NCBI GenBank assembly: GCA_937880755.1
Contig: CALGRX010000013.1
Coordinates: 1-60,557 of the forward strand
Length of the DNA stretch: 60,557 bases
Direction: 5' to 3'
Source of the DNA: an uncultured Clostridia bacterium
Lineage (GTDB): Bacteria > Bacillota > Clostridia > Christensenellales > UBA3700
Shown: in pieces, positions 26,325 to 34,277 of the stretch
Numbering within the stretch: the stretch's first letter is position 1
How the letters are laid out: every line of letters begins with the position of its first letter
Notes under the pieces: generated by a model
Told to the model about the DNA's origin: nothing
Databases searched by the model: none
The model's input: only the letters and a program-made list of their open reading frames with translations
Translations under genes and position numbers: made by a program

Positions 26325-27527
26325 TTATTTCATAATCTTGGATACGACGCCGGAACCAACGGTTCTACCACCCTCACGGATAGCGAAACGAAGTCCTTCT
26401 TCGATAGCGATAGGAGTGATAAGGGTGATATCCATCTTAACGTTATCACCAGGCATAACCATTTCTACGCCGTCTTCGAGTTTGATAGTACCGGTAACGT
26501 CGGTTGTTCTGAAGTAGAATTGTGGTCTGTAACCGTTGAAGAATGGAGTATGACGTCCGCCTTCTTCTTTGGTCAATACGTACACTTGAGAAGTAAACTC
26601 GGTGTGTGGATTGATAGAACCAGGCTTGCAGATAACTTGTCCTCTTTCGATACCCTTTCTGTCGATACCACGGAGCAATGCGCCTACGTTGTCGCCTGCG
26701 TATGCCTCGTCGAGGAGCTTACGGAACATTTCAAGACCGGTAATGGTAGTATCAACGGTTGGACGGATACCAACGATTTGAACCTTATCTTGAACCTTAA
26801 CCATACCACGCTCTACTCTACCGGTAGCAACGGTACCACGTCCGGTGATGGTAAATACGTCTTCTACAGGCATAAGGAATGGCTTATCGGTATCTCTCTC
26901 AGGAGCAGGAATCCAACTATCTACAGCGTCAAGCAATTCGGCGATGCAAGCGCAAGCAGGATCGTCGACTTTGCCTGCGGTAGCAGCTTCCAAAGCGAGG
27001 AGAGCAGAACCTTTGATGATTGGGGTGTCATCTCCAGGGAAACCGTACTCGGAGAGCAAGTCTCTGATTTCCATTTCTACCAACTCGAGCAACTCAGGGT
27101 CGTCAACTTGGTCAGTCTTGTTCATAAATACTACGATATAAGGCACGCCTACCTGTCTAGCGAGCAAGATGTGCTCACGAGTTTGTGGCATTGGACCGTC
27201 GGTAGATGCAACTACGAGGATTGCGCCGTCCATTTGAGCAGCACCGGTAATCATGTTCTTTACGTAGTCGGCGTGTCCTGGGCAGTCAACGTGTGCGTAG
27301 TGACGGGTTGCGGTTTGATACTCAACGTGAGCGGTGTTGATTGTGATACCTCTTGCTCTTTCTTCTGGAGCCTTATCGATTTGGTCATATCTCATTTGCT
27401 CTGCAAGACCTTTAGCGGCACAATACATAGTAATAGCAGCCGTAAGAGTAGTCTTACCGTGGTCTACGTGACCGATAGTACCAATGTTTACGTGTGGTTT
27501 ACTTCTTTCGAATTTAGCCTTAGCCAT
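26325..27527 (-). CDS. tuf: Elongation factor Tu
   Basis: 400 residues. GTPase motifs are in place: GHVDHGKTT, DCPGHADYV, NKTD, and the effector region RARGITINTAHVEY. The beta-barrel domains end in GRTVGSGVVSKIMK. It delivers aminoacyl-tRNA to the ribosome. It follows fusA but has its own promoter in the 107-base gap and its own terminator. Confidence 0.99.
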   Translation of the reverse strand: MAKAKFERSKPHVNIGTIGHVDHGKTTLTAAITMYCAAKGLAEQMRYDQIDKAPEERARGITINTAHVEYQTATRHYAHVDCPGHADYVKNMITGAAQMDGAILVVASTDGPMPQTREHILLARQVGVPYIVVFMNKTDQVDDPELLELVEMEIRDLLSEYGFPGDDTPIIKGSALLALEAATAGKVDDPACACIAELLDAVDSWIPAPERDTDKPFLMPVEDVFTITGRGTVATGRVERGMVKVQDKVQIVGIRPTVDTTITGLEMFRKLLDEAYAGDNVGALLRGIDRKGIERGQVICKPGSINPHTEFTSQVYVLTKEEGGRHTPFFNGYRPQFYFRTTDVTGTIKLEDGVEMVMPGDNVKMDITLITPIAIEEGLRFAIREGGRTVGSGVVSKIMK

Positions 27528-27575
27528 TGTTATTAGTCCTCCTAGGAAAATAATTGATTTGTTATTATATTTTTT

Positions 27576-27604
27576 ATTTTATAATTTTTTTATAGATTTG
27601 TCAA
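27576..27604 (-). promoter_or_regulatory. tuf promoter
   Basis: TTGACA (27599-27604), 17-base spacer, TAAAAT (27576-27581) on the minus strand, between the fusA stop and the tuf start. Confidence 0.78.
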
Positions 27605-27634
27605 TAGCTTTTGCAACTATCGACAAATAACGCG

Positions 27635-29719
27635 TTAGTCCTTCTTGTTTCTCTCACCGATAATCTTATCGGCAACGCTCTTAGGAACTTCGGCATAGTG
27701 GTCAGGTTGCATAGAGAAGTTACCTCTACCTTGAGTACAGCTTCTCAAAGTGGTTGCGTATCCGAACATTTCTGCAAGCGGAATTTCGCAATCAACGCTT
27801 TGTACGCCGTGGTTAGAATCCATACTCTTGATAGTACCTCTACGACCGTTGATGGTACCCATAACGTCGCCGAGATAATCCTCAGGGGTCTCTACGTTTA
27901 CAGACATGATAGGCTCGAGCAATACAGGCGAAGCCTTGGAGCAAGCGTCTTTGAACGCCAACGAACCTGCAATCTTGAACGCCATTTCGGACGAGTCTAC
28001 TTCGTGGTAGCTACCGTCCATCAAGTCAACGTTGAAGTCAACCATCTCGTATCCCGCTAGATATCCGCCCAAAGCAGCCTCTTTGATACCTGCTTCTACG
28101 GCAGGGATATATTCTTTAGGGATAGAACCGCCGACGGTCTTGTCCACGAAGGTAAAGCCCTTACCCGGTTCGTTAGGAGACATAACAATCTTACAGTGAC
28201 CGTATTGTCCCTTACCACCCGACTGACGCTTATACAAGCCTTCTGCGTTGACAGACTTGCGAATGGTCTCCTTATAAGCAACTTGTGGGCTACCTACGAT
28301 TGCGTCAACCTTAAACTCTCTAAGAAGTCTGTCTACGATAATATCGAGGTGCAACTCACCCATACCTGAGATGATGGTTTGTCCCGTCTCTTGGTTGGTG
28401 TAGGTCTTGAAGGTTGGGTCTTCTTCCGCAAGTTTTGCAAGAGCCATACCCATCTTTTCTTGACCTGCTTTGGTCTTAGGCTCGATAGCTACGCTGATAA
28501 CAGGCTCTGGGAATTCCATACTCTCGAGCACGATTGGCTTGTCGATATCGCAGAGCGTGTCGCCCGTAGTGGTATCTTTGAGACCAACGACTGCAATGAT
28601 ATCGCCTGCATAAGCCTCGTCGATATCGGTACGGCTGTTGGAGTGCATTCTCACGAGACGACCTACTCTTTCTCTCTTGCCCTTGGTGCTGTTGAGCACG
28701 TAAGAACCCGAAGCAATCTTACCGGAATATACACGGAAGAAAGCCAGCTTACCGATGAATGGGTCTACGGCAATCTTAAATGCAAGTCCGCTGAACGGTG
28801 CGTCGTCGCTAGTTGCACGAGTCATAATCTCTTCTTTGTTGCCTACCGCACAACCCTCAACGTCAGGAATGTCGAGAGGAGACGGCAAGTAGTCTACGAT
28901 AGCGTCGAGCAACAACTGAACGCCCTTGTTCTTGTAAGCGGAACCGCAAAGAACCGGGGTCATTTCCATAGCCAAAACGCCCTTACGGATAGCGGCTCTG
29001 ATTTCGTCCGGAGCAATCTCTTCGCCCTCGAGGAACTTCATCATCAACTCTTCGTCGTACATAGATACGGCGTCGAGCAAGTTTTCTCTTGCCTCGGCAG
29101 CTTGTTGCTTGAGGTCCTCAGGAATTTCTCTTCTTTCAAACTGCTTGCCTTCTTTGTCGGTATATACGATTGCATTATTTTCTACAAGGTCAACCATACC
29201 TACGAAGCTATCCTCTTTGCCGATTGGCACTACGATAGGCACTGCGTTTGCTTTTAGACGGGTCTTCATCATCTCTACGGTATGATAGAAGTCTGCGCCG
29301 TCTCTATCCATTTTGTTGACAAAAGCGATTCTAGGAACTTTGTACTTGGTAGCCTGACGCCAAACCGTCTCGGATTGTGGTTGTACACCGCCTCTTGCGC
29401 AGAATACTGCAACGGCGCCGTCAAGGACACGCAAACTTCTCTCTACTTCTACGGTAAAGTCCACGTGGCCCGGGGTATCGATGAGGTTGATTCTCTTGCC
29501 CTTCCATTGTGTGGAAGTTGCGGCAGAAGTAATCGTTATACCACGCTCTTGTTCCTGAACCATCCAGTCCATCGTTGCGCTACCGTCGTGCACCTCACCG
29601 ATTTTGTGAGTAAGACCGGTGTAGTACAAAATTCTTTCCGACGTAGTGGTTTTACCCGCGTCGATGTGCGCCATAATACCGATGTTTCTGGTATTTTCAA
29701 GTGAAAATTCTCTTGGCAT
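27635..29719 (-). CDS. fusA: Elongation factor G
   Basis: 694 residues. Typical EF-G: AHIDAGKTTTSERILYYTG, switch I QERGITITSAAT, DTPGHVDFT, NKMD, and domain IV with the GQYGHCK region. It catalyses ribosomal translocation and, with RRF, recycling. It is the last gene of rpsL-rpsG-fusA, 26 bases after rpsG. Confidence 0.99.
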   Translation of the reverse strand: MPREFSLENTRNIGIMAHIDAGKTTTSERILYYTGLTHKIGEVHDGSATMDWMVQEQERGITITSAATSTQWKGKRINLIDTPGHVDFTVEVERSLRVLDGAVAVFCARGGVQPQSETVWRQATKYKVPRIAFVNKMDRDGADFYHTVEMMKTRLKANAVPIVVPIGKEDSFVGMVDLVENNAIVYTDKEGKQFERREIPEDLKQQAAEARENLLDAVSMYDEELMMKFLEGEEIAPDEIRAAIRKGVLAMEMTPVLCGSAYKNKGVQLLLDAIVDYLPSPLDIPDVEGCAVGNKEEIMTRATSDDAPFSGLAFKIAVDPFIGKLAFFRVYSGKIASGSYVLNSTKGKRERVGRLVRMHSNSRTDIDEAYAGDIIAVVGLKDTTTGDTLCDIDKPIVLESMEFPEPVISVAIEPKTKAGQEKMGMALAKLAEEDPTFKTYTNQETGQTIISGMGELHLDIIVDRLLREFKVDAIVGSPQVAYKETIRKSVNAEGLYKRQSGGKGQYGHCKIVMSPNEPGKGFTFVDKTVGGSIPKEYIPAVEAGIKEAALGGYLAGYEMVDFNVDLMDGSYHEVDSSEMAFKIAGSLAFKDACSKASPVLLEPIMSVNVETPEDYLGDVMGTINGRRGTIKSMDSNHGVQSVDCEIPLAEMFGYATTLRSCTQGRGNFSMQPDHYAEVPKSVADKIIGERNKKD

Positions 29720-29745
29720 ATTTATCTCCTATAATATGTCGGTAA

Positions 29746-30216
29746 TTACCAACGATAATGTGCAAAAGCCTTGTTAGCTTCAGCCATTCTGTGCATATCT
29801 TCTTTCTTCTTCACGGCGTTGCCCGTGTTGTTATATGCATCCATGAGCTCTGCGCTTACTCTCTCTACCATGGTCTTTTCGCCTCTCTTGCGAGCGAACA
29901 AAACGAGCCATCTGATAGCCAAAGTTTGACGACGAGCAGGTCTGATCTCCATAGGAACTTGGTACGTCGAACCGCCTACACGACGAGCCTTAACTTCGAG
30001 TACGGGCATTACGTTTTCCATTGCCTTGTTAAAGACTTCCATTGGGTCAACCCCCAACTTAGCTTGTATCATATCAAAAGCACCGTAAACGATTTCTTGA
30101 GCAATTCCCTTTTTGCCGTCAAGCATAATTTGGTTGGTAAACTTGGTTACAACCTTGCTTCCGTATACGGGATCCGGCAACACGTCTCTTACAGGGACGC
30201 CACTTCTTCTTGGCAT
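29746..30216 (-). CDS. rpsG: 30S ribosomal protein uS7
   Basis: 156 residues, standard length, starting MPRRSGVPVRDVLPDPVYGS, with KARRVGGSTYQVPMEIRPAR and ending ANKAFAHYRW. Primary binder of the 3' major domain of 16S rRNA and often the autogenous repressor of the str operon. Between rpsL and fusA. Confidence 0.99.
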   Translation of the reverse strand: MPRRSGVPVRDVLPDPVYGSKVVTKFTNQIMLDGKKGIAQEIVYGAFDMIQAKLGVDPMEVFNKAMENVMPVLEVKARRVGGSTYQVPMEIRPARRQTLAIRWLVLFARKRGEKTMVERVSAELMDAYNNTGNAVKKKEDMHRMAEANKAFAHYRW

Positions 30217-30267
30217 ATACTTTTACCTCCTTGTTATTTTTGAAAATTCATCTTCAAATACAGCGAC

Positions 30268-30639
30268 TTATTTAGGTCTCTTGGCGCCATATTTAGATCT
30301 TGCCTGCATACGTTTTGCAACGCCTGCAGTGTCAAGTGTGCCACGTATAATATGATATCTTACACCTGGCAAGTCTCTTACTCTACCACCCCTGATCAAA
30401 ACCACGCTGTGCTCTTGCAAATTGTGTCCGATACCCGGAATATAAATAGTACCTTCCATACCGTTTACAAGTCTCACTCTGGCAATCTTACGAAGCGCGG
30501 AATTAGGCTTCTTAGGCGAAGTAGTAGTAACCGAAAGACATACGCCTCTCTTTTGAGGGCATTTGTCCATGATTGGTGCACCACTCTTAGCAACCTTATC
30601 CTCACGACCTTGCTTGATTAACTGATTGATTGTTGGCAT
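30268..30639 (-). CDS. rpsL: 30S ribosomal protein uS12
   Basis: 123 residues, beginning MPTINQLIKQGREDKVAKSG. The decoding-site segments TTTSPKKPNSALRKIARV and RGGRVRDLPGVRYH are intact; the lysines equivalent to streptomycin-resistance positions are wild type (PKKPNS, GGRVKDLP-type position is Arg here). AGGAGG upstream of the ATG. First gene of the str operon. Confidence 0.98.
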   Translation of the reverse strand: MPTINQLIKQGREDKVAKSGAPIMDKCPQKRGVCLSVTTTSPKKPNSALRKIARVRLVNGMEGTIYIPGIGHNLQEHSVVLIRGGRVRDLPGVRYHIIRGTLDTAGVAKRMQARSKYGAKRPK

Positions 30640-30752
30640 ACTGCGTACCTCCTGTATTTATTTGACGAGTCTCCAAAAACAAGGAACTCTTCATAGCGTA
30701 ATATTGTGCGAAAATACCGCATACTTATAGCATTTTACTCTCGCAAAAAATA

Positions 30753-30781
30753 TTTTACACATATTTATCTATCAAGTCAAA
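30753..30781 (-). promoter_or_regulatory. str operon (rpsL) promoter
   Basis: TTGACT (30776-30781), 17-base spacer, TAAAAT (30753-30758) on the minus strand, leaving a leader of about 105 bases before rpsL that includes an imperfect GAGT/ACTC hairpin. Confidence 0.75.
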
Positions 30782-30821
30782 CGATTTTATACCAAATATC
30801 TATTATAAATATAATAAAAAC

Positions 30822-31106
30822 CATATTTAAAGCCAATTTTCCGCCAAAAGCCGTCCCCGTGTAAGCAAATGCGGCCCGCCTATGCCGAGACGGAAAGGTT
30901 GTTCCCATTGTCATTAGAAGGAGCAGAGCGACTGTTTAATCTTAAACCACACAAAAAGTTCTCCTTCGCGTTATACATCACTCTTGGCGACGTAGAAAAA
31001 AGGCGGTATTCGAGTTAGTTCGCACTCTCAGCAAAAAACGCCAAAGTCAATAATGTTACTTATCTATAAGACGACAAAAACACGCCACCTCGGTGGCGTG
31101 TTTTTT
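30822..31106 (+). ncRNA. Probable structured noncoding RNA, family not assigned
   Basis: There is no coding frame in this GC-richer block inside AT-rich flanks, but strong secondary structure: a closing stem CCGCC (30841) with GGCGG (31002-31006), a subdomain CCGTC/GACGG around a GCGGCCCGC palindrome, and AAGGAG/CTCCTT enclosing a GTTTAA/TTAAAC hairpin. On the plus strand a TATAAT (30810-30815) lies just upstream and an intrinsic terminator at 31081-31106, which favours this strand. It could be a member of a known clostridial RNA class such as raiA or 6S; I cannot settle which. The minus strand remains possible. Confidence 0.5.
31081..31106. terminator. Bidirectional terminator
   Basis: CACGCCACC and GGTGGCGTG form a 9-bp stem with a two-base gap and T runs on both sides (TTTTTT on plus). 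It closes the putative ncRNA (+) and the DUF1292 gene (-). Confidence 0.85.
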
Positions 31107-31126
31107 GTTGTTGCAACGTGTTTTGA

Positions 31127-31441
31127 TTACTCTATCTCAGCTTCTTCCATCAACGAATTCAGCTCTTCAAAGACAGCCTCTGCTTCGGCGTCGTCTGTCA
31201 CCATTTCCATATCTGCCTCTCCATCATCGGTTTCAAAAATCTTGAATATCAACACGTCTTCGTCGCTCAAGCCGTCCACGTGTTGGAGAGGTTTGAGAAT
31301 TGCATACAATACGTCGTCTTTAGGTATTACCGCTACTTGCTCAAAACTAAACGGCTCGCCCGTTTCGTCAAACAAAGTGATAGGCTCGTCGTTTTCTTCG
31401 TCCAAAAGCATATCGATGATATCCATTTCTTCTTTTCCCAT
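31127..31441 (-). CDS. DUF1292 family protein
   Basis: 104 residues, very acidic. DUF1292 pattern: PITLFDETGEPFSFEQVAVI followed by YAILKPL...VLIFKIFE and an acidic tail. These small Firmicutes proteins (YrzB-like) have no known role. It follows a decayed paralogue after two bases, so the pair arose by tandem duplication. Confidence 0.82.
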   Translation of the reverse strand: MGKEEMDIIDMLLDEENDEPITLFDETGEPFSFEQVAVIPKDDVLYAILKPLQHVDGLSDEDVLIFKIFETDDGEADMEMVTDDAEAEAVFEELNSLMEEAEIE

Positions 31442-31443
31442 AA

Positions 31444-31829
31444 TTACTCCTTTTCCCTTAATTTATGTACGTCTTTGTCAACTATATAGCCAACGCCCGT
31501 CGCGTTTTCGGTATTTTCAATTTGCTCTTCTCCGTTGGCGTCGTCTACCAATTCGTCGTATACTGCAAATACCTTGTCGATAGTATCGCCGTCGGTTACC
31601 AAAGATAGGACCTCGTCCTCTTCCCTCTTTAATATCTCAAATACCAATTCCTCGTTTTCGCCTACGCCGTCTATCTTATCCTACGGCAATAGAATAAAGT
31701 ACGTAGTGTCTTTCGTCGGGATAGTTGCGACTTGCTCAAGCCTAACGTCCTCTCCTTTTTCGTTGCGAAGAACGATTACTTCGTTGTTTTTTCATCAAAC
31801 AATTTGTCTATTACGCTCTTCTCTTCCAT
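31444..31829 (-). pseudogene. Decayed second DUF1292 paralogue
   Basis: From the ATG at 31829 the frame reads MEEKSVIDKLFDEK and then stops. Adding one base in the A run (GATGAAAAAAC) restores NNEVIVLRNEKGEDVRLEQV and TYFILLP, matching the intact neighbour residue by residue. An in-frame TAG then interrupts before DKIDGVGENEELVFEILKRE and an acidic tail of 60 residues. Two independent lesions make this a pseudogene, not a programmed frameshift. Confidence 0.8.
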
Positions 31830-31947
31830 ATTTTCCGCCTTGGGGTTAGGTTGCATATCAACTTATTCAATAACACCCTTACTTATTATATCAGCAACGC
31901 CGTCGATTAGTCAATACCCAAATAAAAAACGCATATCCGATATGCGT

Positions 31948-33009
31948 TTAGTCCGTAATCTTTACGTTGGCGTTGGCGTCTAGGCTAATGTCGCTAGCCG
32001 AGCAACCACAGCGTATCATATTGTAGGCTTGAGAGGCAATCATCGCGGCGTTGTCGGTACATAGCCCGAGAGGCGGATAAAACACTGCAATACCCTTTTC
32101 TTCAGCTCGTGTCTTCATCTTGGCTCTCAACACTTGATTGGAGCCGACTCCCCCCGCAATCACCAAGGTCTTGACGCCCTTGTCTACGGCGCAAGCTATA
32201 GCGTTGTTGACCATAATGTCGGTAGCCTTTTCTTGGAACGAACACGCAAGGTCTGCCTTACTAAATTCTTCGCCCTTTTGCTCTCTGTTGTGTACGTAGT
32301 TGATGACGGCGGTCTTGATACCGCTATAAGAGAAGTCGTAGGTGTGCTTGTCCTTGAGAGGTGTTGGCATCTCTATCACGGGCTTGCCTTGCTCGGCAAG
32401 TTTTTGCACCTGAGGTCCTCCCGGGTACGGTAGTCCCAACACTCTTGCCACCTTGTCAAATGCCTCTCCGCAAGCGTCGTCTTGCGTACTGCCCAAAATC
32501 TCTATCTCAGTCAAACTCTTGACGTAAGTTACAGCCGTATGTCCGCCGCTGGCAATAAGGCACACGAATGGTGGCTCGAGGTCGGGCTTGGCTAGATAAT
32601 TGGCAGCAACGTGCCCCTTGATATGATTGACGGCTATGAGAGGTTTGTCCAAAGCGTAAGCCAAGGCTTTGGCGTAGCTCACGCCCACCAGCAACGCGCC
32701 CAAAAGTCCCGCGCCGTAGGTGACGGCAATGCAGTCTATATCCTCAAAGGTCATATCGGCATCGCTCAAAGCTTTTCTTACCACGTTGTCGATAGCCAAC
32801 GTGTGGTTGCGAGAAGCAATCTCCGGCACCACTCCGCCAAAGCGCTTGTGTATCTCTATCTGCGAAGCAATTACGTTGGCAAGAACTACTCTATCCCTCG
32901 TCACGGCGCACGCCGTTTCGTCGCAAGAAGACTCTATGGCAAGCACGACAAGTCCTTGCTTGTCCTTCAAACTTTTTAGTTTTTCGTTGGCTCGCTCAAG
33001 ATAGTTCAT
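31948..33009 (-). CDS. tsaD: tRNA N6-adenosine threonylcarbamoyltransferase TsaD
   Basis: 353 residues from the ATG at 33009. ASKHA fold with LAIESSCDETACAV at the start, the metal-binding HIKGHVAANY region, IASGGHTAV, and GGVGSNQVLR near the end. With TsaB and TsaE it makes the universal t6A37 modification of ANN-decoding tRNAs; those partners are not in the window. It follows prfB closely (14 bases); a TTG start at 33027 overlapping the prfB stop is the alternative. Confidence 0.95.
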   Translation of the reverse strand: MNYLERANEKLKSLKDKQGLVVLAIESSCDETACAVTRDRVVLANVIASQIEIHKRFGGVVPEIASRNHTLAIDNVVRKALSDADMTFEDIDCIAVTYGAGLLGALLVGVSYAKALAYALDKPLIAVNHIKGHVAANYLAKPDLEPPFVCLIASGGHTAVTYVKSLTEIEILGSTQDDACGEAFDKVARVLGLPYPGGPQVQKLAEQGKPVIEMPTPLKDKHTYDFSYSGIKTAVINYVHNREQKGEEFSKADLACSFQEKATDIMVNNAIACAVDKGVKTLVIAGGVGSNQVLRAKMKTRAEEKGIAVFYPPLGLCTDNAAMIASQAYNMIRCGCSASDISLDANANVKITD

Positions 33010-33023
33010 TGTTTTCTCGTGTA

Positions 33024-34124
33024 TCAATTAGACTTTTTTAGATAATCTATAATAAATCCCTCAATCTCACCGTCCATAACGGCTGCAATATTGCTGGTTT
33101 CATAACCCGTACGGTGGTCTTTGACCATGGTGTATGGGCAAAATACGTAGCTTCGTATTTGACTGCCCCATTCGATTTTTTTGATTTCGCCTTTGAGTTC
33201 CAATTCCTTCTCTTGCAATTCTCTCTCTTGTTTTTCAATGAGCTTGGACATAAGCATTTTCATTGCTTGTTCACGGTTTTGGATTTGGCTACGCTCGTTC
33301 TGGCATTGCACTACGATACCGCTCGGCAAGTGAGTAATGCGCACGGCGCTATCCGTCTTGTTGACGTGCTGACCGCCTGCGCCACCACTTCGGTATGTGT
33401 CTACTTTCAATTCTTCGGGTTTGATTTGGATATTGGTATCGGTTTCTACCTCGGGCATAACTTCCAAAGAGGAAAAAGACGTATGTCTTCTTGCGCCCGC
33501 GTCAAAAGGAGAAATCCTCACCAATCTATGCACGCCCTTTTCGGCTTTGAGGTAGCCGTAAGCATTTTCGCCTTCTACGACGAAAGTCACGCTCTTGATA
33601 CCCGCTTCGTCGCCGTCAAGTTTATCTATGACGTTGACCTTGTAGCCCTCACGCTCGGCGTATCTCGTATACATTCTAAAGAGCATGCTCGCCCAATCTT
33701 GCGCTTCCGTTCCGCCCGCACCCGCGTGCAAAGTGAGTATCGCGTTGTTGGCGTCGTACTTACCTTTTAGCAAAGTCTCGAGTTTTAGAGTCTCTATATC
33801 GTTTTCGAGAGCCTTGATTTCGGCGTCAATCTCTTCGGCTTCTTCGTCGCTATTGCTTTCGATACAAAGCATTATCAACACTTCCACGTCCTCGAGCCTC
33901 GAAGCAAGTTTTCCAAATCGGTTGAGTTTACCTTCCACTCTCGCCAATTGTTGGTTGACCTTTTGTGCGTTAGCGAGGTTATTCCAAAAGTCGTCCGCCC
34001 CTTGTTTAGCCGTCAAATCTTTCTTTTCTTCTTCCAAACCTTTGACGTTGAGAGCGTCGCCCACTTCCGCTAATTCTTTTTTTAGCACGGTCAGTTGTTG
34101 TTTTGCGTTTTCTATTACTATCAT
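33024..34124 (-). CDS. prfB: Peptide chain release factor 2
   Basis: 366 residues. The SPF tripeptide (LVRISPFDAGARR) that reads UGA and the catalytic GGQ loop (RSGGAGGQHVNKTDSAVRI) are both present, which separates it from RF1. The gene is one uninterrupted frame: the in-frame UGA and +1 frameshift signal found near codon 25 of most prfB genes are absent, so the usual autoregulation is missing. AAGGA precedes the ATG. Probably cotranscribed with tsaD. Confidence 0.97.
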   Translation of the reverse strand: MIVIENAKQQLTVLKKELAEVGDALNVKGLEEEKKDLTAKQGADDFWNNLANAQKVNQQLARVEGKLNRFGKLASRLEDVEVLIMLCIESNSDEEAEEIDAEIKALENDIETLKLETLLKGKYDANNAILTLHAGAGGTEAQDWASMLFRMYTRYAEREGYKVNVIDKLDGDEAGIKSVTFVVEGENAYGYLKAEKGVHRLVRISPFDAGARRHTSFSSLEVMPEVETDTNIQIKPEELKVDTYRSGGAGGQHVNKTDSAVRITHLPSGIVVQCQNERSQIQNREQAMKMLMSKLIEKQERELQEKELELKGEIKKIEWGSQIRSYVFCPYTMVKDHRTGYETSNIAAVMDGEIEGFIIDYLKKSN

Positions 34125-34277
34125 ATTTTCCTTGTTTTGATTTGCATTTTTTTGCCACTATTTCATACTAGCGACATAGCGTCGGTGACGATTTAGCGCT
34201 ATAATCTCTTTTATATTTTGGCAACATTTACACAATGCACTTCTATTTACTCTTCAATTATATTGACTGCAGATGTT

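Noticed and set aside
20436..31829. Recoding of TAG as a sense codon, suggested by two in-frame TAGs (20436-20438 and in the DUF1292 relic)
   Set aside because: ispDF ends in TAG as a normal stop, the DUF1292 copy also has a frameshift, and no suppressor tRNA or pyrrolysine gene is seen.
31444..31829. Programmed frameshifting on the A run of the DUF1292 paralogue
   Set aside because: A second, independent stop codon lies downstream in the restored frame, so slippage alone would not give a full product.
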